From Tubulanus polymorphus (Eukaryota; Nemertea; Palaeonemertea; Tubulaniformes; Tubulanidae), in NCBI RefSeq assembly GCF_964204645.1, contig NC_134032.1, positions 13,572,275-13,636,274 on the forward strand: a stretch of 64,000 nucleotides of DNA, given 5' to 3'. The translations under genes and the position numbers were made by a program. Positions 20,329 through 33,582 of this stretch are shown piece after piece. Position 1 is the first letter of the stretch; each line of letters begins with the position of its first letter. Under the pieces are notes generated by a model. It ran no database searches and was not told the origin of the DNA. It saw only the letters and a list, made by a program, of their open reading frames with translations.

Positions 20329-23300
20329 ATGGCTAGCAGTTCGGCACTTTGTTTTTCTCGATTTCTGGCTAAAAACAGCCGCAATCTAAGGAAGCTGGTC
20401 GCCCCGGCGTCGATTAATATCACTCAGAATGGATCGTGTAAGTATTTTATTTGCTCGTTTCGTAAATTCTCGTTAGAAACCGATTTTTGAACGCGGCAGT
20501 CTGGCAAACTAGTCTGCGCCTAAACCGTTTAGTTTTTAGAAAAGCTGAAAGCTCAACGATTTTTAATTTCGTTTACTTTGCCCATTTGCTGTTTTTTTCT
20601 GTTGTTCAGTAATGACGGATAGCTGTAGGTTTACAAAACGTTCACTTTGTCTTTGACCGGAGAAGGGAAGGAAAAGAGTTAGAGAATTAAATGCAAGACT
20701 AAATTCCCGTTATCAGAAAAATAAAAAAAGAATTTACTTTGGTGCATGTTCATTGCTGCTATGAACATACAATGAATATACCCCTGGTCTTCTTCAACAA
20801 TTCAATATGAAATCAAAGTAATTTACGAGTCTTTCTTTGAACTTCACGACAAAAAACTCATTCCTGCCACCAGCTGCCACATCGCAGTAATATAGAGGTT
20901 AGAGTTGTGGGCTGTGGTTCCAGCTGTTAGTACCAGGAATGGATACATCTGACGTAGATATTGCACCTGCCACCTACACTATACACGCACACTATAGATG
21001 TGACACTTCATTCATGAATATGATATTTGTTTGATTGGTAGCTGTAGATATCGTTATTGAAACATGTGGCATTGGAATAAAAGTTCCCAATCATTTGCGA
21101 TAAATGGTTGATTTTGTATGGGAATTTCAGGCATTTTCATCTGATCTGGAAATCATTGTACTGTATATTAAGATATGATGATTAATTCGGAGATTATTAA
21201 AATGTCATGTTAAATCACAGATTTTATCATTATAATCTTGTTTAGTTTGTCCAAAAATAGGTTTAATGATGTAAGATAAAGTTTGTGTCATTGAAGTAAA
21301 AGTATAGCGTATTTATGAGGGAATAGGTACATATTGTATAGATGGTAATTCTGGCTTTATTCTTCCTGGCAGATAAAATCGGGGAATTCCTACTTTTTTC
21401 TGAGATAATCAGGCAAATTTTAGTGTCTTGATATTTTTGCTGGCGATAAGTGGTGATAAGGAACCTCTTAGTCTTGATAAGAAACAAGCGCCATAGTGGA
21501 TATCTTATAATTCAATGAGGTTAATGGTCAGGCATTTATCAAAAGGAATTTTAGACTCCCTCTTATCTATAAGAACCCTGATTGTGATTAAGTCCTGCAC
21601 TTAATAGCTGACAAATTTCCAAATATTCCCCATGATAATTTTGTCCGCATACCTTATGAATTCAGGAAAAAGAATTTAAATTTTTGTTGGTCAGCGAGTG
21701 TGGCTCAGGTTTTGGCTAGAACATTAGAAAACCACGACTCAATAGGAAAACAGCAGCTGAAATGAATATTATCTGCTCTTCTAAAAATATCTATGAACAG
21801 CATTGACTGCAGTCTAGCTTCAGTACTACCGGCTGTAAGCGTTATATATATGTAAAAAACGACTTCGTAGATCTATTCATAATCTTCGGTTTGTTTTTGT
21901 GTTATCTTCGCTTGAGTTGTCCGTCTGCCCGGTTCATACCACCGGCAGACGATCATTTATAATCGCGCAACAATAAAAACCGGTAGACGCCGGATTTAAA
22001 CCGTTTTGATTGAATAATCCACGAAGTCGTCGAGATAAAAGAATTCTTACAGTCGCATTGTTTCGTACGACAAACCCCTTGATAGATATCTTTTATTCTT
22101 TCTGTCTGATTTCATATTCTCTGTGAAAGAAACTTGATATGAAATATGGCATTTTCATGGCTGACCTTTATCTATTCGTCTTTATGGAAAATCTTGTTAT
22201 TGCCCCCATAAAATTTTATAATGATATTCTTTAATTTCTCAGCTGGTTTATTGTGGTTTAGTTCCAGTCACCGCTCAGGCAAGGTGTCGAGGCCTGGATA
22301 GTGGTTGACTGATTGCCAAAATAAAACTCGAGATGATCTTGAGTTTAGGGGTTAATGCTGAAATTTCAATCTTTTTGAAATATTTTAACTTTCCGCTGAA
22401 GTTTAAATCAAACTCTGCCCTGATTGGAGTAGTGGATCCAAAAATTTTGTTTCTGGGTGACTCCATTTATATTTTTGAATATTCTGTCCTGATCTTGTGC
22501 CCCAGGGGGTTCTGCTCCACCCATAGAAAATTTTGAAAAATGTAGCTCTGGATGCGATGTGTTTGTGGTGTCTATCACACCTATGATTAGTATCAAAATG
22601 TAATGGCAAGAAACAGGGACCCAGTCTGTTAAGCCCTCCCCAGATTTGCTGTGAGTATCTCATAAGGTCTGACTGTTGAGATTATTTTAATGTTTTTTTG
22701 CTGTTGTTTGTTGATTTTATAGATTCGACACAGAAACGAATTAAGGTTGATAAACCGGTCGTTGAATTGGACGGAGATGAAATGACTCGAATCATCTGGG
22801 AAAAAATCAAAGAAAAGGTAAACAGTAAATTCTATACAGCCCTTTAACCTCCCCCTTAAACCTCTCTCCATTCCTTACCTCTCCTCACTTCTCTAACCTC
22901 CCATTCCCGACCTTGGACCGAGCTTCCTGTCTCTCCTATCACCCACCCTTGCCCCCTTTCTCACTCCCCAACTTTCTCACTGCCCACCTGCCAGCTCTTC
23001 CTTCCACATTGTCTTGTAAGATGAACAAAACTGGCAGGTGTGGTGGGTTTGAAAGTTTGTCAGAGACACTAAATCGAAACCAAATCGACTTATCAAATGA
23101 ATAGGGTTGATCCCTATTTTAAGATTAGAATAAAATCTCTTTTCTTTCTATTTTCACATCTTCTTTCTTCACCTCTTGATCTTCCATCTCCCTTCTCCCC
23201 CATTCTCCACTAGCCTCCCTCCCCAGTTCCTCCCTCTCCCACTCCCCAATTGTCTTCCCACCCTGTCTTGCAGCTAGAATAACATCTCAATCTCTCTCTC

Positions 23301-26300
23301 TGTGTTCTCTGTGTTTACAGTTGATATTGCCGTATTTGGATGTGGAGTGTTTATATTATGATCTGGGTTTACCGCATCGTGACGCGACCAACGATCAGGT
23401 TACGATCGACTCGGCTCACGCTATTCTCAAACACAACGTCGGTATCAAATGTGCAACGATTACCCCCGACGAACAGAGGGTCGAAGGTAAACTATCATCG
23501 TTAACTTAATCATGTCTGCCTCGGTGAATCTCCTTATGACATCGGAAAGAGTCAAAAATAATCTCAAATCTGTCAAATCCCGCTCGCATTCCGAGGTTGT
23601 TGAAATTGTTGAAAAAGTCCTTCTTAGTACTTCCTTTTACCCTGGCCTCACCGCTGGAAACCCTCTCACGGATTTGAATAGATACCCCTATGACATCATC
23701 AAATTGCTTTGTGACAATTCCAGAAATGATGTCCGACAGTCTCAAAAAATCCCCCTATGACGTCACAAATTCTCTTCTGATTTGATATGTAAGGTAGTAT
23801 GTCCTATTTCTAATCGAATTTTGATTAATTTGATGATGTCATTGGAGGAATTTATAGAGGTGGGCCATACCAGGATCTTTATATGGCAGAAATGATAAGA
23901 ATGTTGCAGACGATCCTGTTTTCTGTAAGTGACAGTGATTTCTGAGTTTTCACGCAAAATTTTGTTTTTTTTGTTTTTCAGAATTCAAACTGAAGCAGAT
24001 GTGGTTGAGCCCGAACGGTACGATCAGGAACATTCTCGGCGGAACCGTGTTCCGAGAGCCGATTATCTGTAAGAAAATTCCGCGATTGGTTCCCGGCTGG
24101 AAGGACGCGATCGTCATCGGTCGTCACGCCCACGGTGATCAGGTACGTCAGAGCAGACGACTTCAATCTCAACTATCAGCCACTGGTTACTGAGATGCTG
24201 TCCTCCATTTCTTCTTCATTTCGATGAAATTTGAATCAACCTTTCCTGATAAGTAAATTAATTTACAGTGAAATCTATACTATACACTTGTGAATGAAAA
24301 AGTCAATCTAAGATCTATTTTACTTGTTTGATGATTTTTGGTTTTCAAAACTTATAAGTTCAGTTCGAAGTTCATTGAAAATGAAAACATTTTCACTAAA
24401 AATTGCAAATTCAGTGTATTGTTGCGCCATCTGGTGTATGCTGCTTGTACTTCATTGGCAATTAACGAAACTTTGGTCTGTCACAACAATTGAAGATTTA
24501 GGAGTGATAATTTTGAACTTTCTTTGGTTTGAATATTTTTTGTTGAATTCCGGTGCGGTGTTGACCCTGTTTTTGTTTTGATTATTCAATGAGTGATGTA
24601 TTGTGTTTATTATTTCAGTATAAAGCCACTGATTTCGTCGTACCCGGAGCTGGTAAAGTTGAACTAGTTTACACTCCGGCCGGAGGAGAAAAAGTCACGC
24701 ACGAAGTTTACAATTTCAAAGATGGCGGTTGCGTAATGGGCATGTACAACACTGATGAGGTAATTCAATTAATTTAAAATTTTCTCAATCTGCTGCCCTG
24801 AAAACCAATTTTTGAAAGTGTGCCGATGGAATCTCTAATATATCTGGGATTTGTAGCTCATTTTCAATTAAAAATGTCTAAGATGAAGCACTGAACATGT
24901 GTGAGTGTGAACGATCAGTTTTTGAAAGCGCAATCATAGATTTTCAAATGTCATTTAAACTTTAAGGACTCGGACTCTAAGCATTCGACACCAACTCGGG
25001 TTTGAACTTTTTACAGCGTTGTAGGAATTTGTATTTTGATATTTCAGTCGATTCGAGGTTTCGCGGAAAGTTGTTTCCAGATGGCGCTGATGAAGAAATG
25101 GCCGCTGTATTTGAGCACGAAGAACACGATCCTGAAACGTTACGACGGACGATTCAAAGATATCTTCAACGAAATCTATGAAAGGTGACTTGACTGGGAG
25201 ACAAAACTAGCAAGAGAATTTTGTTCTTGTTATTAAATCAAGGTTCTTTTACAGATCAGGGATATCTGACTTGGTGATTCTTGCTCATGACAAGTGGCAC
25301 AATGAACCTCTTGATAGAAACAGCCCCCTCTGAGGAGGGTTGGGGAGAATAGGAGAATTTTGGATTCTCTGATCCATAAGAATCCAACTGCTGGTTGCAT
25401 GGTCATGGCTTAGACTTAAGGCCAGTCTTAGACCAACTTGCTTCTAGAGCCACTCTAACAACTTAAGACCACTCTTAATATTTTAGTCACGACTGTGCAA
25501 CTGGCCCTTGGGAACAGCCCCCAATGAGAATAAACTCATTATCTAATCAAAGAATCTTTTGGTCAAGGGTGAGCGAAATATCAGCAAGGAATTTCTGAAT
25601 CCCTGATCTGTTCAAACCTTGTTAATTGAAGATAAAGTCAAGACGACGCAATCAATTATCATTTTCTTTTTCTAAACAGTAAATATAAACAGAAGATCGA
25701 GGAAGCAGGGATCTGGTACGAGCATCGATTAATCGATGATATGGTCGCGCAGGCCCTGAAATCTAGCGGAGAGTTTATCTGGGCGTGTAAAAACTACGAC
25801 GGCGATGTACAGTCGGACGTCGTCGCTCAGGGTATGCATCTAACCCCCACCCCGCTCAGTAATGTTCCCATGAATCCCCCTATTAATTATATCATGAATT
25901 GATATTGTTGAAACGAGTTGGTTCCACAAGACAGGTGCTATATATTTAGATGAATAGATAGTAAATTTGATGTCTTGATATTCGCGAAGATGAAAAGTTT
26001 GATTTGATTTTCTGACAACAGATTTTTGATTTTGATATTTGTATGGGTCTGCTGAATTGAGCATGTTGGTTAGTAGTATTGCTGACCCCTGGTATGAGGG
26101 TATAGGTCAGTTAATAGCCGAGGCCCGCAAGTACCTACGCCCGGGCGGGAGGGCGATAATCGGTTTCAGTTGCGCCATTGGAGTTATCGCCTACATATTG
26201 CGCGCTTCAAGATCCCCTTACAACATCGTTTCTTCATTAGCCATACTAGAATTCAAAAGAACCAGTTCCAAACAATGATTTCGATAAATGTTATTCTTGC

Positions 26301-27311
26301 AGGTTATGGATCTCTCGGTCTGATGACTAGTGTACTGGTCTGTCCTGACGGTAAGACTGTAGAATCGGAGGCGGCTCACGGCACGGTCACGCGTCATTAC
26401 CGTGAACACCAGAAAGGTAATCCGACGAGCACGAACCCGGTGGCCAGCATCTACGCGTGGACTCGCGGGTTAGAACACCGAGCGCGGCTCGACGGAAATA
26501 AAGATCTGGAAAAATTCTGTCATGATCTGGAAAGAGCCTGTGTCGATACTGTAGACTCGGGACTGATGACTAAAGATCTGGCTGGCTGCATTTATGGCCT
26601 GAAAAAGTAAGTTATACCTGCATTTTTTGTGAAATAATTTCAGTTCTATGTGTACTGTTTGACCTAGTTCAGGGTGCTTAAGTTTCAGATCAGAAAAAAA
26701 AAAATTCAGGGAGCTCTAGATTTATTCTTTCCTTCAGGGAATTCTGACACGTTTCTTGGAAATCTGAAAATTTGGATTTTTAGGGTCTTGTTGTTCTTGC
26801 TAGTGTCGAGTGGCATAAGGAACCTCTATTGGAACAAGAAACCTGCTGTTTCTATAAAAACCAGTGCCCACAGAAGATATCTTACACAATCTGATCAGGG
26901 AATTTGAATTTTTGATATCTTGTTGTTCCTGCCGGTGACGAGTGGCACAAGGAACCTCTTGATAAAAACAGCCCTCACTGAGGATATCTTTAATTTAATC
27001 TGGGAATTTGGATTTTGGTGTCTTGTTGTTCATGCTGGTGACAAGTCGTCAAGGAACCTCTTGATAGGGGACAGCCCCCACTTAGGATATCTTTAATTTA
27101 ATCAGGAAACTTTTGGCTTGGTCACAGGTCAGGGATATAATTGTTTGAAACAATGCGACTACGCATGAATATTTTGATAAAATTTCATTATTTTAAATGT
27201 TGTTGCAAAATCGATGTTTTTATTTCCAGTTTGAAACCCGACCAATATCTGTACACGATGGACTTCCTCGAGGCGATCGCGAAAACTCTCGAGAAAAGTC
27301 TACACAAATAA
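20329..27311 (+). CDS. IDH2: Isocitrate dehydrogenase [NADP], mitochondrial-type, 9 exons
   Basis: Oxidises isocitrate to 2-oxoglutarate and makes NADPH. Exons: 20329-20437, 22723-22817, 23321-23486, 23982-24142, 24619-24759, 25048-25184, 25680-25831, 26303-26606, 27230-27311; 448 aa, complete (human IDH2 452). Residues 1-39 are rich in Ser/Arg/Lys/Leu with no acidic residue, as in a matrix presequence, and YSTQKRIKV marks the mature start. Seen: [32 protein letters not shown] (substrate loop Arg), [15 protein letters not shown] (Arg equivalent to human IDH2 R172), [27 protein letters not shown] (metal Asp) and [12 protein letters not shown] (NADP). The body has IDH1-like phrases such as PGAGKVE and WPLYLSTKN, so it may descend from a gene serving both compartments. 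The C-terminus SLHK is not a peroxisomal signal. The 2.3-kb intron 1 could hide an alternative first exon, but none is evident. AATAAA lies at 27490. Confidence 0.95.
21855..22034. mobile_element. Palindromic element in IDH intron 1
   Basis: Outer inverted repeat ACGACTTCGT (21859-21868) / ACGAAGTCGT (22021-22030), with an inner hairpin GTCTGCC/GGCAGAC and further CCGGT/ACCGG pairs. MITE-like or a structured RNA segment; class unknown. Confidence 0.5.
22840..23270 (+). repeat. Polypyrimidine-rich intron 2 of IDH
   Basis: Two C/T-rich blocks (about 22840-23005 and 23140-23270) on the sense strand. The polarity relative to transcription is the same as in the NNT introns. Confidence 0.7.
25391..25507. 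mobile_element. Palindromic element, TTAAGAC-rich subfamily, copy 2
   Basis: CTGGTTGCATGGTCATGGCT at the left and AGTCACGACTGTGCAACTGG at the right are imperfect inverted repeats. Related to 15081-15217. In IDH intron 6. Confidence 0.6.
26735..27115 (+). repeat. ~120-bp degenerate tandem repeat, three units, in IDH intron 8
   Basis: Each unit has TCTTGTTGTTC, TGCTGGTGACAAGTGGC-like, AAGGAACCTCTTGATA, ACAGCCC and GGATATCTT. Single related units occur at 21400-21515 and 25245-25345, so the family is concentrated in this one gene. Confidence 0.7.
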
Positions 27312-27489
27312 TTCTCACCACTAGACGGCGCTACCGTACACCATCCATCCATTTGAACTACCGTAGGTGGCAGCACTATATCGCTAGCCGTGGTTTAATG
27401 ATGTGTGTGATTATGTAGAGGGCACTAGTAGTTTTTAAAACGAATAATATGCAAATAAGTCAAATGTAGGTCAACACTCGTCCAATTGG

Positions 27490-27495
27490 AATAAA
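27490..27495 (+). terminator. Poly(A) signal AATAAA of the IDH gene
   Basis: AATAAA about 180 nt after the stop codon. Confidence 0.6.
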
Positions 27496-28958
27496 AAACG
27501 TGTTCAAGTTTCAGAGTAGTTGGACGTTTAAAAGAAAAAAAATATATTTCTGTTTTGTATTTCATAAGCTCAGTGCGTAATGTAGTGAATTTGATTATCA
27601 AAAGGTAACTCATTCTCAGGACTCAAGAGTTTCGATTGACTCCAATGACTTTCGAATTATTGTTGAGGACATTTTAACTGCTGGCTTGAAGTTTACAGAG
27701 GTAACTAGAGCGCCATTACCTTAATTGTAATTCATCTAAAATGTCGAATCACTGTTTCAAATTCAGTTCAAACCTTTTACAATGATGAATTCCTCGGATC
27801 AGTTGCTTTAAAGGTTGGTTGAGTTAATCGTTGACATAGTGGTGTTTATCCGTCAGTAAACTTTAATCAACCTTTGAGCATCTGGCCCCTGGATTATGTT
27901 TACTTTGGCTATTGGTTGGATCAGAAAAAATGTAGCACAGCAGAGTCTAATCAGAGTAATTGTCTTCACAAATCATTCTTTTGTCATAAACTTTCGACCA
28001 ATTCGTGCGTTGTTGGCATTGCTTTCTGCTGTGGTTCTGAATGATCTAATTCCGCTGTATAGAGACCGTGAACTGTTTTTTATTTGATTCCGCGTTTGCT
28101 GCGATCATGTTCTCGAAAACATTTTTAAAAAGAAATCATTTCTAAATTATTTTCATTTCTATTTTTGTGAAAGACCTATTTTTTTAAGTACCAAGTACAG
28201 CAATCATTAAAATGATAATTTCTGAATTAACCAGACTGCTAACGCTGCTATTTTCTAAAAAAAAACTTTGTATTTTGTCTTCAAGTTTGATATGCAATAT
28301 CAGTGTTGTTTGTGAGCCTCCTTGACAGAGTCTAAGACCCTCAAGTTTTACTAAGTAAACTTTAAAAACTACAAATTTATAGGACACCATGTTATGAATA
28401 GTATATCTAGAGTCAGTTCTACAGTTGTTGGAATAAACGCAACCCTTAACATAAGTTAAACCAAAACTTTTAAGGGTCAAGTGTTAAAACAGCAAGCGTA
28501 GAACTGTGTAATGTTTAATATGACTAATAGGTGTAGCTGCTGTGGTTGATTAATAAATAATAAAGGCAGGGATGAATGTGTATTGTGTAAATATCTTCGG
28601 TTTGTTCACTCTATTCTTTTCACTTGTTTCTGATACGTCGAAGACCTCGATGATTTGTATATTCGATAGAAAGTATTTGCCGTTTGGAACTCTTGCTAAC
28701 AGCCTTACAATCACAGTGGGACACACCTGTCCCTCGCAACAGGACACCCCTCCAGCCCCATTGCATCAACTATTCAGACTGTACATGAAACATCTGGGAC
28801 ACCACAACATCACTAAGAACTAATTTGATCTTCAAAAAAGTCCAAAAATCTTCGATTCAATAGGCAATCGCAATTCAATAGGCAGCCATTTTGTTTCCAA
28901 TATCTTCCGTTTCTAGACGTATATTTATCAATAAAAATCATTGAAAATTTGTGAGTTT

Positions 28959-29186
28959 GGTGGCAGCACCATACGGTCGACTAGCGGAATTTCTGTGAAC
29001 TAATATAATATTTGCCGTCTATTCGGATAGTAATCGGTCATTTTTACTATTTTTAGAAAACAAATAAGCCATTTCTACCTAATTAAATTAATATTGAGGG
29101 CCACCGTAAAGTAGTTGTTTTACACAGCCCGCGGTATTACATTAGTTTACAGAAATTCCGCTAGGTGACCGTATGGTGCTGCCACC
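28959..29186. mobile_element. MITE with ~45-bp terminal inverted repeats
   Basis: GGTGGCAGCACCATACGGTC at 28959 is the exact reverse complement of GACCGTATGGTGCTGCCACC ending at 29186. The match continues inward (AGCGGAATTTCTGTGAACTAAT against ATTAGTTTACAGAAATTCCGCT). 228 bp with no coding capacity. A related GGTGGCAGCAC motif lies in the IDH 3'UTR near 27365. Confidence 0.85.
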
Positions 29187-30647
29187 TAGTTTGCTGCGGT
29201 TGAATTAAAATGGGTGAATGATCGATTGGAATCCCACTATTTGGTTCTCTTTTTAATGCCACACGCGGATTTAGGTTCGAAACGAATAGATACGTAAAGC
29301 TTCTTTCTTTGATCCGAGTGAAAGAAAACTTTTTGGGAATCATTCAAAACATTGGCAGCATTGATACAAAAGCGATGGTTGTTTTGCATTCCACAATTCT
29401 GATCAGTTTAATTGACCAAAAATTGACTGAAATATAAAAAGACAAAACGACAGGAATCGAAAAATTTGACCTATTTAGATCGATTCATTCGCATGGAATG
29501 ATTTAAATACTTGATTCCGCAAAACTTAGCCACAGTATAAAAAATCACACATGCTTAGAATAAGAAAATTAAATGTATTAAATCTTTTATTGGTCGTGTA
29601 TAAACCCTAGTTCGTATCACATCTTCTGCAGCTTGTTTATTCTGGACATCTCATCCTCTCTGAAGAGACGGTAAAGTCGCTACTAGCTCAAGGAAACAAT
29701 TTAGACTGAATTGTTTTTTTTCTTATCGTCGGATTTAATGGTCATTTAAGTCATAGGTTTTCATTACCGTTTAAAGAGGAAATTCGTATTCGAACAACGC
29801 TGACAATATCTGCATATAATCATAAGACAGCTTGAAGTCCATCATTAATAAAAAAAACCTTTTTCGTTTGTACGTCTTGAGTGCGTCAGCCGGCTAAAAA
29901 CATTGATTTCACAATCCTCCCGAATCAATATAGAAAGCCACTGTCATTTATTTTTATATTCAATTTATTGTCCTGGTAATGAAATAATGATGGGGCGTGG
30001 GCTGCCTTGTTGCTATCGTTAATTACTCTCGTATGCTGTGTCGTTTGGCAATAATGATAGTTGCTGAATCGAACATAAAGGATATATTCATAGAACACCA
30101 TTTTATTAGCCGGTTTCCTTTTTTTCAAAGCAGCCGAAAGCGAATGAGTTTTGATTTTATGACGTCACACGGTTGCCCGGCCGACCCGCGTATCGGAATC
30201 AATGAACTCCTTTGAAGTGTTTTATTGAGAGTGAAAGGTTAAGTCGCGGCTTTAAGTGTTCAAGCAGGGACGTCTGATCCAGACGAAAGCGCAAAGAGCA
30301 CGCGCGCTCTCGTCGCAATTTTCCCTTTGAAGAAAATTGCAAAAAAATTGCACTATTGTCAATATTTTCACCTGTATATCGATAGAGCAGCAGAAAGCAG
30401 CCCAACATATGTTTACATTCTGTTTACTGTCACTAAAATGCATGGAAATTGAAATGCACTGAAATCTCGTTATTTTCCAGATCCCCGTATTGGCGCCTTT
30501 ATTGCTCTTGTTACGTTTTGTCCTTTTTCGATATGCCCTTTTCATTTTTGCTCCTGTCGAATCTGTCCTGGATCCGTTGCCACTACAAGTATGTATAATA
30601 AACACTTTAGTGCAGGCCTACTCGCGGCATTTCGCCAACCTGATGGC

Positions 30648-30724
30648 GACGCTTGACCCATCCACTTTCGGGCTGTAGCAGTCCCCGATGCTTGACTCAT
30701 CCACTTTCGGGCCGTAGCAGTCCC
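30648..30724 (+). repeat. ~39-bp tandem duplication
   Basis: Two adjacent copies of GACGCTTGACCCATCCACTT...GTAGCAGTCCC with three or four differences. Confidence 0.8.
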
Positions 30725-32927
30725 GACGCCACCATGTTCGAGGTGAACACCCTAAAAGGAAAACACAAAAATAAGATGGCCAACATATCTACATACAAAA
30801 CACACGCGCGCGCACAAAATCTGAACGAGTTTCGTAATTACGTTTAAGCTTCATAATTAATCAAATCGATTTAATATGAAGTTTTTTCATCAGTGAACGA
30901 TTAGATGTAAGGAGATGTATTTCTGTTGCAGTGAAATTGATATATATCGGTTTTCAGCTTTACGTAATAGCGCGCTGGTGCTGAATGAATGGTTTCAATA
31001 GGTGACAAAGTAGCACTTGATATACATCGCTGCGGATGTCGACTCTAATCAAATTAGTTCTTACGATTCAGAACGTTTGATTCGAAAGCCGCCATCAAGG
31101 AGAGAGTACTTCATTATTACTCCAAGTACCGGAAACCACTAGCGATACGTTAGGTACACTATGTATTATACTATATAACAATATTACATCAATTCGCTTT
31201 TAACCGAACCTATTCCCGACCGGAAGTGTGACGTATAATATGAGCTACTTCGAACGAAATGAGCGGCGTGGCAGTGCCGAAATGCATTATGGATTCGATA
31301 TCGACGCTGGCGCCGGCGAACGGAATCCGATGCCTCCATTTGAAACATCGATTCAATTTTCACTCGTTAAAGCAAGGGAATGTTAATATTTGCCTTGTTG
31401 ATGACGCGTAATGGCCTCTATCCGTCGAGGTAGAAGGAAACCCTACGTCTTTAAAGCCGGGCCTAACGAACAAAGTTGTAGTGGTCAAAATATTTCAATC
31501 TAATGATTTGTAATCTAAGATAATTTTTCGGGAGTTTCACTTTACGTAGTCATGGTACCTCTGTTATGTTATCAGCATTTTACCTGACCCCAGTCTCTGT
31601 ATGTTCACGCTCAATGCGATCCCAAATCATATATACCCATAGAGACCACACAATATGCCATCATGGTAACGACAAACTGGTATTATTGTTCCTAATCTGG
31701 ATCTGGGCTCTCATTTGATATTTGGGCCTGCTGGGTCTCAGCGATTCTATTCCCTGATATGGTTTACGCGCTGTAATGGCAATTATCCCTGTCGCCACCC
31801 CCTCTCCCCTCCAGAATCCCTATCCACCTTCTAAATACGTAGGCCCTAGTTGATCATGGCAAATATATCCGAATCACGATGTCTCTGTGGTGAATACATT
31901 GGGTGCGGTCGGCATATTCACTCCATTGTCCTAATGAGTCGTGAAAACATTAAATTTTATGACTAGCTGTCAGTTTGATGACAGATCTCATTTTTAACCG
32001 TCGCCGAGAAGAGCGACGAGACGCACCGCCGTACCTCTCGTTCATCAGCTCTCTGAGACTAATGTGCGGTAACCAGTCCGCGCCTGTCATAGCAACCGCG
32101 AATTGGAAGATCATTATTTCCGGTCGACGATTAGACGCCGGTCGGGAAAGTCGATGGTATCATCATCTGATACATCAGCCTACTTTTTCCTTTGTGATAA
32201 AACAATATATAGCGGAAGTTTCCTATGCTTTATAAACCCGAAATGCGATCAGAATAAGCACAACTAAAAGCATTTGATTGTATGAAGTTTCGAATTTTAA
32301 TAAAATTGTTCAGTTTTTTTAAATAATTTGCACGCAGGACTTTCATATGACCATCCCATCATCACACATTCTCATTCTTTCAAGATCATTACGATTTATA
32401 ATCACCTTGCTCACTGTATATTCTTTAATCAGTGTCACTCTCCCTACAAACTGTTGTCTTCTTGAGACTATATACTATAAAATTGTATAGCAAAAGTTCG
32501 TATATACTTTGATTAAGTTCACTTTTTTACATTTAACCGATTAGACAACAGTCCTATTCTCCACAACTGTTTCCATTAGGCAAGTGGGAATACAAGAACT
32601 AAAAACAAGAGATATCGACAGGTTGTTATTATTATTAGCTTTGTTTAATTATGGAGAACTCCTCGTCATCCACCTCTGCGACGCCTACTTTTCATCCCAT
32701 AACACTGATCGTATCACTCCGTCTCCTTTTCAATTACGAGAACTCTCTCTCTCTCTCTTGATGTCTCACGCGCGACAACATCGCAAACAACCGGACACAG
32801 TCTCAACTACAACTCATTTCGGTTCATGTCTGCATGGAATCGACCGTCTCTAATCTATACATAAAACACCAACAACATTGACGATAATTCGTTTCACTGA
32901 CGGTTTGATTAGTTCTACGTAACTATC

Positions 32928-32977
32928 TTCAGAGATCTATTCAAAATTTGAATACATAACTACCTAGATCTCTGAAG
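32928..32977. repeat. 12-bp inverted repeat upstream of the lectin-like gene
   Basis: CTTCAGAGATCT (32928-32939) and AGATCTCTGAAG (32966-32977) with a 26-bp AT-rich spacer. It could fold or be a remnant of a larger palindrome. Confidence 0.55.
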
Positions 32978-33582
32978 GTGACTTTCAAGCAAAAATTCAT
33001 AAGGATTAGATAACTATAATGTACATATTTTGCGAGTTGTACATGTTTATGAATTTTCAATATCGAAAACTTCAGCGAAACGGAATTCTTAGTTATCAGT
33101 GGATTGTGGGTTTTATTTATAAACTACATTAACTGTGATTTTTCAACATTTATTTCGAGTCTTAATCAGTTTAGCTCAAGTTCAACGACGTCGATATCGT
33201 ATTTCGTTTTTAGAACGCGATTTCTCTATTCTCGAAAAATACATTCAGAAAGAAATCGTAGTTTGTTCGATGAATGGAAATTATCGCTGCGTTTGAGCAA
33301 AAATTGTTTAGTAATTTTTTTTACGTGCGCAAATGGATAACTCGGATTATTTCGATGCTATATTGATCCAATAATTGTCGCTTGTGTGTGTGTGTGTAGT
33401 GCACTAACGTACACCGGAAACACGCGTGCCACCATTTTGAATTTTTCCGAACTTCGAGTGCGAAATGGTCTCGTAGGAGTTGCGTAATTAAAATTGTTTC
33501 ACGTAAAAGAGATAATTTTCACGAGAGAAAAGAAAAACAAAAAATTGAAAAAAAGCATTTATTAGGAATAAAATTTTTGAAT

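Larger units (their letters stand above)
27312..33582. other. Gene-poor intergenic region between IDH and the lectin-like gene
   Basis: The first ~190 bases are the IDH 3'UTR. No protein family was recognised; the short frames here (28572-28823, 31975-32235, 32584-32853, 33104-33340) lack motifs and several open with TTG. Contents: an inverted-repeat element (28959-29186), a ~39-bp tandem duplication (30648-30724), a CT run near 32747, a short inverted repeat (32928-32977) and a TG run near 33385. Confidence 0.6.

Noticed and set aside
31200-31320. Possible third fucosyltransferase fragment
   Set aside because: GACCGGAAxTGTGACGTA and ACGAAATGAGCG resemble part of copy A at 155-190, but spacing differs and nothing beyond ~30 bases aligns; likely chance.
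31975-32235. 86-residue open frame
   Set aside because: It opens at TTG/ATG in a short GC-richer patch, with no motif, splice context or signal peptide.
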